Part shown: positions 11,401 to 19,100 of the stretch, piece by piece | Layout of the letters: every line of letters starts with the position of its first letter | How positions within the stretch are numbered: the first letter of the stretch is position 1 | NCBI GenBank assembly: GCA_903813345.2 | Contig: CAIIXF020000006.1 | Coordinates: 15,752,348 to 15,816,347, forward strand | Direction: 5' to 3' | Length of the DNA: 64,000 nt | Origin: Owenia fusiformis | Lineage: Eukaryota > Annelida > Polychaeta > Sabellida > Oweniidae | Notes under the pieces: model-generated | What the model was told of the DNA's origin: nothing | The model's input: the letters and a program-made list of their open reading frames with translations, nothing else | Database searches by the model: none | Translations under genes and position numbers: made by a program

Positions 11401-11483
11401 AAGGACTGAAGCAGATTCAATCACAGTATGACACAGAGCATAACCCTCCAATGCCTAGACCACCACTGTTCTCAACCTGGTAG
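2305..11483 (+). CDS. LMNTD1: Lamin tail domain-containing protein 1-like (intermediate-filament rod + lamin tail), 5' partial
   Basis: Twelve exons join in perfect phase into about 804 codons: 2305-2493, 2715-2994, 3408-3533, 3819-4039, 4495-5004, 5356-5434, 5605-5956, 8374-8503, 8730-8902, 10113-10216, 10706-10798 and 11325-11483 (TAG). The first four exons encode roughly 270 residues of heptad-rich coiled coil ending in 'EIESYRAILEAEER', the conserved rod-end signature of lamins and intermediate filaments. Then follow a 170-residue Pro/Ser-rich linker, a lamin-tail immunoglobulin-fold domain ('MKILEVNRDGQYIRLLN', 'YRFPPRVTFKANTTTTVY', 'CTTILCKPNGQAIAW'), and about 215 residues of Pro/Ser-rich tail ending FSTW. 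There is no CaaX prenylation box, so nuclear-membrane anchoring like that of B-type lamins is not expected. Tail wording such as 'HQPPESFVWKEQ' and 'KPNGQAIAW' resembles LMNTD1 more than lamin A/B; vertebrate LMNTD1, as I recall it, lacks a full rod. The head and coil 1A exons must lie upstream of the window. The function of LMNTD1 proteins is poorly known; a filament or scaffold role is inferred from the domains. Confidence 0.93.
2573..2674 (+). repeat. GTCACCACC-family short repeat, copy 1 (decayed)
   Basis: It carries 'GGTAGTGACATTTTACATG' followed by 'TTAATGCC', preceded by 'GTTCAGCATTTGGTGTCTG'. The same block recurs at 9246-9386, 13222-13338 (reversed), 25286-25560 (reversed), 57997-58045 and 62686-62785. 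Better copies end in inverted 'GTCACCACC' boxes. Confidence 0.65.
2715..2994 (+). CDS. LMNTD1: LMNTD1 exon: rod coil segment
   Basis: Acceptor 'ATATTTTAG', donor 'AAT|GTAAGA'. It encodes 93 residues beginning YEAEQRQRLDAEDR and ending SEEVFNRN, rich in Glu, Lys, Arg and Gln with heptad spacing. The incoming phase 2 joins 'AG' with 'G' to give Arg; the exon leaves in phase 0. Confidence 0.92.
3314..3353. repeat. Perfect 17-bp hairpin in LMNTD1 intron
   Basis: 'CATGGGCTTTCAACTAG' (3314-3330) is followed after six bases by its exact reverse complement (3337-3353). The identical 17-mer occurs alone at 63501-63517, directly beside the duplicated block that starts at 63518. It is probably the terminal inverted repeat of a mobile element family; here only the two ends remain. 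Confidence 0.75.
3408..3533 (+). CDS. LMNTD1: LMNTD1 exon: rod coil 2 segment
   Basis: Acceptor 'TTGTCTTCTTAG', donor 'GAG|GTAAAA'. Phase 0 on both sides, 42 codons, from MTQVQHQMLEDNRK to IRGLQRE. It follows 'EVFNRN' smoothly and resembles the central part of lamin coil 2. Confidence 0.9.
3819..4039 (+). CDS. LMNTD1: LMNTD1 exon: end of rod, intermediate-filament signature
   Basis: Acceptor 'GTTTGTTGTAG', donor 'AG|GTAAAT'. It encodes 73 residues, IQVLDHQKGG through 'EIESYRAILEAEER'. This last motif matches the helix-termination consensus of intermediate filaments (lamins: ...EI.AYR.LLEGEEER). It is the strongest single piece of evidence for the rod. It ends in phase 2. Confidence 0.95.
4495..5004 (+). 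CDS. LMNTD1: LMNTD1 exon: proline-rich linker
   Basis: Acceptor 'TTGTTGCTTTCAG', donor 'TAG|GTAAAT'. It encodes 170 residues between rod and tail domain, opening 'LGLPWLPPPHPPIAPLPP', with repeated SP and PP dipeptides and a short acidic helix-like stretch 'GKDYFDEMFNDLKR'. The region is probably disordered. A long Pro-rich linker at this place is unlike the Ser-rich flank with nuclear localisation signal in canonical lamins, and no clear basic nuclear localisation cluster is seen. Confidence 0.9.
5356..5434 (+). CDS. LMNTD1: LMNTD1 exon: start of lamin-tail domain
   Basis: Acceptor 'CTATGTTTAG', donor 'AAG|GTACAA'. It encodes SATGNMKILEVNRDGQYIRL and on to NDSEEK, the first beta strands of the lamin-tail fold ('I.EV...G.Y..L.N.S'). 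Joined in phase 2 to the linker exon, it leaves in phase 0. Confidence 0.92.
5605..5956 (+). CDS. LMNTD1: LMNTD1 exon: main part of lamin-tail domain
   Basis: Acceptor 'TTAATTGTTTCAG', donor 'CAAG|GTAAGA'. 117 codons carry the core of the lamin-tail domain: 'DYEIGGFMLQQNVGG', 'YRFPPRVTFKANTTTTVY', a 'PPESFVWKEQEKWG' loop and 'CTTILCKPNGQAIAW'. The YRFP and VWK motifs are shared with lamins; the KPNGQAIAW strand points to LMNTD1. It leaves in phase 1 into the intron that hosts the transporter retrocopy. Confidence 0.95.
6027..7212 (-). pseudogene. EamA/DMT-family transporter (SLC35G-like) retrocopy with frameshift
   Basis: Two overlapping minus-strand frames, 7212-6361 (ATG start) and 6446-6027 (TGA), together give about 390 residues of a ten-helix drug/metabolite transporter. 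The first carries hydrophobic helices ('ILTGTLSIFSVTFCALCIQE', 'KVMTVMGLRTMAGMGSIYGI', 'LFAVLLSTAGIVFVTQPDLF') and an Asn/Thr-rich loop with possible N-glycosylation sites. The second continues with 'VGFTIGSIGFNLGYIITMKL' and 'IASIVFTLDIVTGILLQYTI'. The frame changes near 6395-6415 by a net gain of one base (or loss of two). The copy has no introns and lies inside the lamin-tail intron 5957-8373 on the opposite strand, as expected for a retrocopy. Either it is a young pseudogene or the frameshift is an assembly error, because the rest of both halves is intact. SLC35G-like membership is by overall pattern; the substrate is unknown. Confidence 0.75.
7213..8373. other. Rest of LMNTD1 intron, nothing recognised
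   Basis: AT-rich intron sequence between the start of the nested transporter copy and the next lamin-tail exon. No repeat, splice-flanked exon or promoter could be supported. Confidence 0.6.
8374..8503 (+). CDS. LMNTD1: LMNTD1 exon: C-terminal tail 1
   Basis: Acceptor 'TTTACACTTCAG', donor 'AG|GTAAGT'. It encodes 'EPDQEYRHTGDVYEGRPGEY' and on to KPEPVYLKR. Acidic and polar, no known domain. Confidence 0.85.
8730..8902 (+). CDS. LMNTD1: LMNTD1 exon: C-terminal tail 2
   Basis: Acceptor 'TTTGTGTTGTAG', donor 'CAAG|GTGAGT'. It encodes about 57 residues rich in Pro, Ser, His and Thr (EKAQPPSLSPPKHPYGQAPP ... RPDPIQ). Probably disordered. It leaves in phase 1. Confidence 0.85.
9246..9386 (+). repeat. 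GTCACCACC-family short repeat, copy 2 (best preserved)
   Basis: It begins 'TTTTTATGTCACCACC' and ends 'GGCAGGTGGTGACATTTTGC' plus 'ATGTTAATGCCTTG'. The GTCACCACC box at one end is inverted at the other. In between are runs of 'TTGGCATTTGGTGCTTGGTG'. It lies in an LMNTD1 intron (8903-10112). Non-coding; either a SINE or a miniature inverted-repeat element. Confidence 0.7.
10113..10216 (+). CDS. LMNTD1: LMNTD1 exon: C-terminal tail 3
   Basis: Acceptor 'TTTGATTAAG', donor 'TCG|GTAAGT'. It encodes GQPYAGASGARMGSASLRRP and on to NVANKS. Arg- and Pro-rich. Phase 1 in, phase 0 out. Confidence 0.82.
10308..10511. mobile_element. hAT-like MITE, TIR CAGGCCCGTAGCCAGG, 5-bp TSD ACCTT
   Basis: Terminal inverted repeats 'CAGGCCCGTAGCCAGG' and 'CCTGGCTACGGGCCTG' flank about 204 bp with runs of G at one end and C at the other. 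ACCTT is repeated exactly at 10303-10307 and 10512-10516. A TIR starting CAG together with a 5-bp duplication fits the 5-bp-TSD hAT group. No transposase. Sister copies: 24575-24790, 14484-14673, 29480-29761. Confidence 0.85.
10706..10798 (+). CDS. LMNTD1: LMNTD1 exon: C-terminal tail 4
   Basis: Acceptor 'TTTTTCTTCCAG', donor 'TCA|GTAAAA'. 31 codons, AGTIRYGYPTPFLSPYQQDF and on to RTSS. Aromatic/Pro-rich. Phase 0 on both sides, so it could be skipped without a frameshift. Confidence 0.8.
11325..11483 (+). CDS. LMNTD1: LMNTD1 last coding exon
   Basis: Acceptor 'TTTTTTATTTTCAG'; ends at TAG. 52 residues: NSSTIPNPVTSTPPSHFMKP ... ending 'PPMPRPPLFSTW'. The absence of a C-terminal CaaX box separates it from prenylated lamins. 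Confidence 0.88.
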   Translation, partial: NSSTIPNPVTSTPPSHFMKPHTKFAEGLKQIQSQYDTEHNPPMPRPPLFSTW

Positions 11484-12800
11484 AATATGGACTTAACCCT
11501 CTAATGCTGAGACCAGACCATGTCTCTTTTTAACTAATAGAGACTAATAGAATATGGACTTAACCTACTGCACAACAATGTTGACCTATATAGGTGTACA
11601 GAAGCACGGCCTTAGGAAGATACTTTTTGGCCGTATCATAGGTGACATAGACTTTATACTGAGCAATAGCTGTGTCATACATGCACTCCTACATAGATGT
11701 TCATCACTGGTGACATCAAGATAATTTTTATAGTGCTTAGATGTAAGATGTAACAAATAAGGTAATTTAAAGGTTAGAGACCCTGAAGCAGGGTTGTGTC
11801 ACAAAGTGGCTCTAAAGGAATTATAAGCACTGTAGATTATTTTACAATTTGTTTCTTGCATGTTTGAAGATCTCGTGTAGTGAGGGGGGCAGTGATCCCA
11901 GATCATTGAATGTGATAAACATTATGACTTCAAGGACTTGGTTCCATTTTTTAAAACAAACTATCTTGTCTGAGAGAAGATTCCCTTTGCTATGGAGGAT
12001 TCAATTCAATTCAATTCAACGAAGGACATCCTTTAATTTCTGACATTGCCTTGATATATTGACGAAAAGTGTCATACATGTTAATATATTAAGCATCAAA
12101 TAATAAGTTTGTTTTAAATCGGTGGGCAACTTACTGGCTGAAATATAAGTACGACTTTTAGTATTTTGAAATCAAATACTCAGTATTACGTGGCTGTAGT
12201 GTCTTGTTAATAGTGCCTTTATTTAACAATGATGCATGATAAACTGATATTAAATGATGAAATGTAGTCAATGATTTCTTGTGATATGTAAAAAATAAAG
12301 TGCCCTAGAAAAATGCATTTCAGGAGGCACAACCTATTAAGGAGTTATTTAATAACATAAATTATGGAGTTTTACTGGTTTTCTTCACAAAATGATATTT
12401 TCTTTGGCACATTTTCTGTATTTACATTGGGCATTACTTTTTAAATTTTTGTAAATTTTTTATTAAAGATATTTCATAAGATATAACTGTTTGCCAAAAT
12501 CATTGAAAATGTGGACTTCAGGTTGAATTGATGTGAGACATATCATGCTCAAATATTTTTGCTAATATTAGTAGGGCTAATGTCTTTGTTAAGAGTATGT
12601 ATTAATACATCCATATGTATTGCTTTTTTTCTATAAACAAGTATAAAGTGTCACTGACTGATTCCGTCCAAGTATTAAACATAATGTCATTTTTATTACT
12701 TTTGTGATAAACTTTATTCTGATTTTTATAAGGCGAATAACTGAACATTATCGGTTCTGTAAATAGTGTAAAAATTTGTAAAAAAAATAAGCAAATAAAA
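11484..12800 (+). other. LMNTD1: LMNTD1 3' UTR
   Basis: AT-rich sequence after the stop codon. Two AATAAA signals are seen, at 12294-12299 and 12794-12799, suggesting alternative ends about 0.8 and 1.3 kb after the stop. No other coding signal. Confidence 0.6.
12794..12799 (+). terminator. Polyadenylation signal AATAAA for LMNTD1
   Basis: Canonical AATAAA after a run of T- and A-rich sequence, 1.3 kb past the stop codon; an upstream alternative is at 12294-12299. The assignment to this gene is by position only. Confidence 0.5.
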
Positions 12801-13221
12801 CTTCATAGATGAAATGTAATTAATTTAGTTGTGGATTGTATGTACATCTTTACAGATTGCTTTTGAATTAAACTTATTTCAATTTAGTCTATACTGAGAC
12901 ACATGTACTTCAAGTTTTTAGAGAGGGTTTCTCTAGCTGTATCTCCAATATTGGAAAGATGTGTTGGCTATGAGATGGATTGTTGTTTTGGTATTAATTC
13001 ACATTCAAAAGATTCTGTTTAATCATCAATAGAACAGTTATAAGATATAAAAGGATAGTGTCATCAAATAGTCATCCAGCTGGACAGGATCAGTTGAGAG
13101 AACATAAAGCAAGAATTCTAGACAGTGAACCAAAATGAAACATCTTGACATCAAAATTACCAATTTCTTGAAAACCAAGAGGACTATGAAAATGGAGATG
13201 GCAAGTCCAACCTAGAACAAA

Positions 13222-13338
13222 ACATGGCATGAAAAAGCAAAATGTCACCACCTGCCATTTGTTACAGATGCTGAACACCAACTGCCATCCACAAAAAGAG
13301 ACTTTAACAATATGTCACCACTTTTTGTGACATAAAAA
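13222..13338 (-). repeat. GTCACCACC-family short repeat, copy 3
   Basis: Reversed copy: 'AAAATGTCACCACCTGCCAT' at one side and 'ATATGTCACCACTTTTTGTG' with 'ACATAAAA' at the other. It matches 9246-9386 in inverse orientation. Confidence 0.7.
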
Positions 13339-14483
13339 CTATGTTTCGCCCAATTTCCATGAGTAAATGCCTCTATGCCAATAGCAACTTGCAAGTGTCA
13401 TGTTGCTAGTGACTTATGTCAAAATTACCATTTTCTCAAAAAACTTGACAAAATGCAAATAGATGTTATGGATAAACACGATGAATGTGCTCATGAGATA
13501 ATTGAATTTGTAACACGATATAAAACTTCCCATTGACTTTGGACATGTGAAAGCTCCTTAAAATCTTTTTCTGACTGACTTTCGGGAAAGCTCCTTAAAA
13601 TATTTTTCCGACAAATATAGACACCAAAAACTGCTGCACCTGGTAACAACTGACTCTTATTTGGTTGTTCTACATAGTATTCTGTCTGATATATCAACAA
13701 AATGTGTCTTTTTATGTCAAAATTGCCAATTTCTTGAAAACCAAGAGGTTTTGAGAAATGGTGATGACAATGAAATACATACTAGAGATAAAACAAATGT
13801 AGATATGACTACTAATGTTGACGGGCAGACGGACCAACAGACAGATGTCAAGTCAATCCCAAAGGCTCTATGTGAGGTAAAAAGTATGGTTCGTGTGTAA
13901 TATAAATTAATGTACCTCTCAAAAATAGATCCATAATATATAATATAAGGCAAGAAATCAGTTTGTTCATTTTATTAATCAATGCATCATTCAGCTGTAA
14001 GTTATACTGCACAAATTATCAATACCATACAAAAATTGAATGATCTGGAGTTGGATATCTGAGGGTGTATTCAACGGTGTCCAGAGGGTGAGTTGAAAAC
14101 ATCCCTCAAGGAAATTCATACAGATATCCAACAATGTCATCATTCAGTATTTGTTTTATCATTTACTATTATTCAAAAGAAGTATACAATATTGATGACA
14201 TTTAATTCCTTCAAACGTTTGCCAGTATGCTGTTCAATATGTTGTTGATTAGATTTCGGATAAATTGATGCCAACTGCATATTTTCATGGTGACGTCATG
14301 AGAGAGAACAAGTATCACAGCATGGAAAAAATATAATTTAAAATTGTAAATAATGCTTAAAAACATTAGATTACAAATGTAACAAATGAATAGCTGCTTG
14401 AGACATGCATATACAACTATACACTTAACAATATGTTTAACCTAACATTCATTAGTAGAACATATCAAGAGTGGAACAGTTAT

Positions 14484-14673
14484 CACCCCTGTAGCCAGGG
14501 GGTTTCAACCCCCATTCGACCAGAAATTCTTTCAAAATAATGCAGTTTTCACCATTCTGAGCACTTTTTAAGTGATCTTGGCCATTTTTGGACTTAACTG
14601 TCAAAAGTGAACCCTCCTAAAATTTTATAATAAGTGAACCCCCTTAGCTTGACAAAAGCTGGCTATGGGTCTG
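14484..14673. mobile_element. hAT-like MITE, decayed copy of the GTAGCC family
   Basis: Left end 'CACCCCTGTAGCCAGGGGG' and right end 'GCTGGCTATGGGTCTG' are imperfect inverted repeats. The interior shares 'GAACCCCCTT'-like and 'TTTTCACCATT' pieces with 10308-10511. The flanking pentamers GTTAT (14479-14483) and GTAAT (14674-14678) differ by one base, consistent with an old 5-bp target duplication. Confidence 0.7.
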
Positions 14674-15865
14674 GTAATTCAAAGTCCTATGACATGACCC
14701 ATTTGTACAGTGCATAAGCCACTAAATATTAACATAATCACAGAACTTTATTGTACTCTTAGACTATCTATACACTGGATATGTTTCTTATATTAAAGTT
14801 AAACAAAATGTAGTTTTAAAGATGTGCAATATCTTCAAATAAAGAGAAACTTCATAAGAGGAGGCTTCAAAAGTTCAATGTTGAAAAGAAAACTAAATAA
14901 TTTCTTTTTCATTTAACCCTCTTCGCATAAACTAAATTTGGAGAAGGTTGATTACAAATGATATTAAAGTTTTAATGCTTCAGAAGATCTTAATGACTTC
15001 AAACTTCCATTGCTTTTAAATGGACATTGATATGAAAATGTAATCTACATCTAGGTAATGTACTGACTTAAGCCCTGAAAACCAGGCACATGCAGTTGTT
15101 TCTGGACTAAACATGTTGAGTGCCTGTAGTGTTAAGTTTAAACAGATGAGTTGAATCAATACAAAATGTTAAGGTATGGTCCAAGTTTAATTGAACTGAA
15201 ACCTCTCCCTAAAATTAACATTTACACTTTACATTTGAAGCCTCCCCTTATCAGTTACCAGTCTCAGTTTTTTTAGAATACATGTACTGTACTCCTACTG
15301 CATCTTATGTAAATATTAATCCTATCAGTGATTTCTGAGTTTACTTTGTCTTTTCTTATTGCTGGGATCATTCCCAAATACATTTGCATTAATCATGTCA
15401 GCATTATTTACAATTGAGAATGGTATGTGTCCAGTTACCAATTCATATGTATTATGCATAGATATTAATATTAAACGTGCACAAAAAGCATTGATGTCCA
15501 AGTATTTGTGCCAAGCAAGTATTTGTGAAGATATTGTCTTCATTAATAAAGTTACTAAAATGTCCATGAGATAATGCAACCTTTTATAAATTTTACAAAG
15601 GGGAAAATGAACATGTATTTCCCAAGTCAATAATCTTTTCCTTCAATACACATCACTTTCTTGGAGAATGCAGTGGCCAGGGACACATTTTGGCTTATGA
15701 TAAATCAGAGTTGCTCACAAACTTGAGATACAGAGCTAGAGAGACCCTGATAAATTAAAATGCATTACTGGCACAAAACAGAAATATCTGGTCACCTTCT
15801 CTTCTATCATCAAGTATTTCCTGTATAAGAGTTGTATTGATTTTGATTAATTTTGCAATTGGAAT

Positions 15866-16109
15866 TCATAGCGTTCCCTGAAAGGACTCCTTGTCCTGTT
15901 TATCATCTTGCGGGGAATGACAATGACCAACGGAAGCATCTTCATTATTTGGTTCTCCCGACTTATCTGCCAGTCCAATAAGATAACCTTTGACCTCTGG
16001 GGTCATTTCAGAAATCTCCGATGCATCTGGTTTCTCAGTTAATTCCCATGATTCATCATTCGTTGTGACTTTTGCTCGACATATCGGACAATTCTCATGA
16101 TCAGCACTC
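15866..16109 (-). CDS. RNF141: RNF141 coding exon 5 (RING, second half, and C-terminus)
   Basis: Acceptor 'AATTTGCAG'. The first base completes the Trp codon; then SADHENCPICRAKVTTNDES gives the last two RING cysteines (C181, C184). The remainder includes 'MTPEVKGYLIGLADKSGEP', homologous to the conserved RNF141 end, followed by an Asp/Ser-rich extension ending FQGTL and TGA. Confidence 0.95.
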
Positions 16110-19100
16110 CTGCAAATTGATTGGATTTAGTCAATATTGTGGGATCAAAGTCAGATAAATCATTAAATATCATGTACATGTATCTAATCTAAAAACTCGA
16201 ACCAGGAAGAGAGCAGTTACATACAATCACCTGACATCTGATGTAAGACCACTAAATTCTATAAATGCAAATTGTTGTTTTTCTGGTTTGTTTATCATAC
16301 TAGAATCGTAACAAAGAACCTGTTTCTATAATTATGGCAAATATATGATCTCAGATTTTATTCTGGCCATTGTCAAAGACCTCAATCGCTACCCAATTTT
16401 GGTCCTTTCAGAGTGAAGAGATTAAAATTTTCGGTAATATATTGTGCCACAAATCATAAAATCTTGGTCTTTATTCCTTAAAAAATAAAATATTATTATT
16501 GTAGCAGAATGAAATTTAATGAGAATAAATGTGTTAGATATAAATGGAAAATAGAAAGAAATGAAATATTCACAAGATGTTTATTATAAAATATGGAATA
16601 CATTACTGCATATTGTTTGTTGTTACATACCATTGGCTAATGCACTGTTCGCAATAACTGTGTGTACAACTCAGAACTACATCTGCCTTGTGTTCCATAC
16701 AAATGGGACATTCACTGTCAACTGTAGGGGCACAATCTACTCTGAAATATGCATTTACACAAAATTATATACTGCTCCAACATGTGATATGTTATCAAAT
16801 TTTATTAATTTTTGCGGATGATGTACTGTATGTGGCATCTGAGATTTCTGATATTTGATAATGGCAACACCAAGGCAATGCAAATCCCAGCATTCTATCA
16901 GTTCTTTTCTAGCAGGTACAGATGTGATCAGATTGACCCGCCGCATCACAAATTCATGTCCCATTATTCTTAATCATACTACTTTTTATCAAATTGTGGT
17001 ACTAAGTACAGTTCTGAGATAAGCAATCACTTAGAATATCTCAAACTTAAGTGGAGCATTTGTTAAATGCAATATATGTTGATAACTTCCTCATCTACTC
17101 TGGTCTCTGTTGAAATACAATACTGTATAAATGTTAAGAATAATCTTCATTTGTCTGTTGAGACTATTTTAAAGGCCCACTATACTCAATTAAGAAAAAA
17201 AAGAAAAAAGAATCATTGAAACATGTTACTCCGACAATCACTCAAATATGAGCTTGATTTGCTTTAATATTGAACCAAGCAAAGAATAACTCACATAGAA
17301 AACAGCATTTGAATCTCAGAGATCATTAGTAGTGCAGTCTTTATTTTGCCCAAAAATGTTGAAAATATGCAAAGTGGGCCTTTAATTGGCCAGATTTTAG
17401 TTGCTCAAAATATGAAATCGGTAAAAGGTCAACAAGACATCACAATTTATATATTTTGCACTCAAAGACAGAGCCAGAAACCTTGGAAATATCAAATGCA
17501 GTCATGAGAAAACCAACCATGGAAATACTGAGACTGAACCATGGAATTATTAACCTTTGAAATACATGTACTGAGATCAGAATTCAAAAAGAAACCCCTA
17601 CTTTGAGAAGACCTGTGCACTGAACTGGGAATCAAAGCATGGGGCTAAGCAATAGTAGTAACCTTGACTCTGCCAATAAGCCATAGCGGGTGGTGGGGCG
17701 GGTGGACCTAATAGTGGACCTAATAGTTTCATTAGTGAGCATAGCTGTGTGTGAACTCAGATCACATATCTTAGCAAGACTTCAGGAAATGCGCAAGAAT
17801 GGGTTTGAAAGTGTGTTTAGAGAGTGGGTGAATAGGCATAAGAAGTGTATAGCTAGAGATGAACATTATGTTGAATAGCTTATTTTCATAACAATGGGAC
17901 TTTAGGACTGTTTTTATATTGTATTTGTGGTAGTAATAGGCCTGGGAGTATGAATAAAGCTATCAGAAAGAATAAATATGTTTCAGAAAGTTGTGACATA
18001 AACAAACTTGCCCCGCCAATCAAATAGGAGACGCTTTAAATTCACAGAATAAAGGTGAAAGGGTTTGGGCTACAAACTCTGAAAAGTCCATCAACATTGG
18101 TGCAATTTTAAGAAAGTTACAATATCTTTCACCTTATTTTCGCGGGAAAATCCTAACACATTAGAAGTCAATGGGAATCATGACGGAAACGGGTTAATTT
18201 TATTGTCAAATTATGTTGAGTAGTGATAATATTTATGATAAATGTAATTGAATTTAATTAATTATACTCCCGTCTATATTCCCCCTTCTTTATATTGTTC
18301 TGGGGAATCAAATGAATAGAGAAATATTGATGTGAAGAGTCCAATGTTTCCTGTACATTTTCAAATTACGCCGACTGTACAAAACCCCATGTTAGTTCTT
18401 GACTGTCAAAATGTTAACATCCCATGGTAATCTTAAGTTTGTGTAATATTTTCTCATGGGGAGTGAAGAAGGGGGTACAGCTTAACCTTGAAAAAAAGTA
18501 TTCGACTCTCAAATCTGGGCCAAAGCGTTACTTTCACTTACAATCAGCTACTTCCCAGCTAACAATTTTACGTTGTGATAACGTCGTCAGAATATATGTC
18601 TCAAGTTGTAGCAACGTTAAATATGGAACGTTGTAGGTACAGGAAGGTGTGGACTCGCACAGATGTTTAAAGAACGTTACATTTGACTTAAATATCACGT
18701 GTCAGGAACGTAGTAGCGACCTTAACAATTACGTCGCCAAAATAACGAAACTGTAACGTACTTACATTACGTCATATATACGTGGCCAATCTAAATTTCT
18801 GGTAACGTTGATATGGAACGTTGTAGGTACAGGAAGGTGTGGACTCGCATAGATGTTTAAAGAACGTTAGATTTGACTTAAATATCACGTGTCAGGAACG
18901 TAGTAGCGACCTTAACAATTACGTCACCAAAATAACGAAAATGTAACGTACTTACATTACGTCATAAATACGTGGCCAATCTAAATTTCTGGTAACGTTG
19001 ATATGGAACGTTGTAGGTACAGGAAGGTGTGGACTCGCACAGATGTTTAAAGAACGTTACATTTGACTTAAATATCACGTGTCAGGAACGTAGTAGCGAC

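Larger units (their letters stand above)
12801..15865. other. Intergenic region between convergent LMNTD1 and RNF141
   Basis: It holds old repeats. 'CCAATTTCTTGAAAACCAAG' occurs near 13160 and again near 13727, with a related piece near 13425. A 36-bp tandem duplication ('GAAAGCTCCTTAAAAT') sits at about 13548-13615. A 'CAGACGGACCAACAGACAG' tail lies near 13824. The RNF141 3' UTR should end here; a minus-strand AATAAA (TTTATT on +) at 14749-14754 is one candidate signal. Confidence 0.5.

Noticed and set aside
16561-16821. Plus-strand 86-codon frame
   Set aside because: Antisense of the RNF141 RING exon, which has zinc ligands and matching phases on the minus strand.
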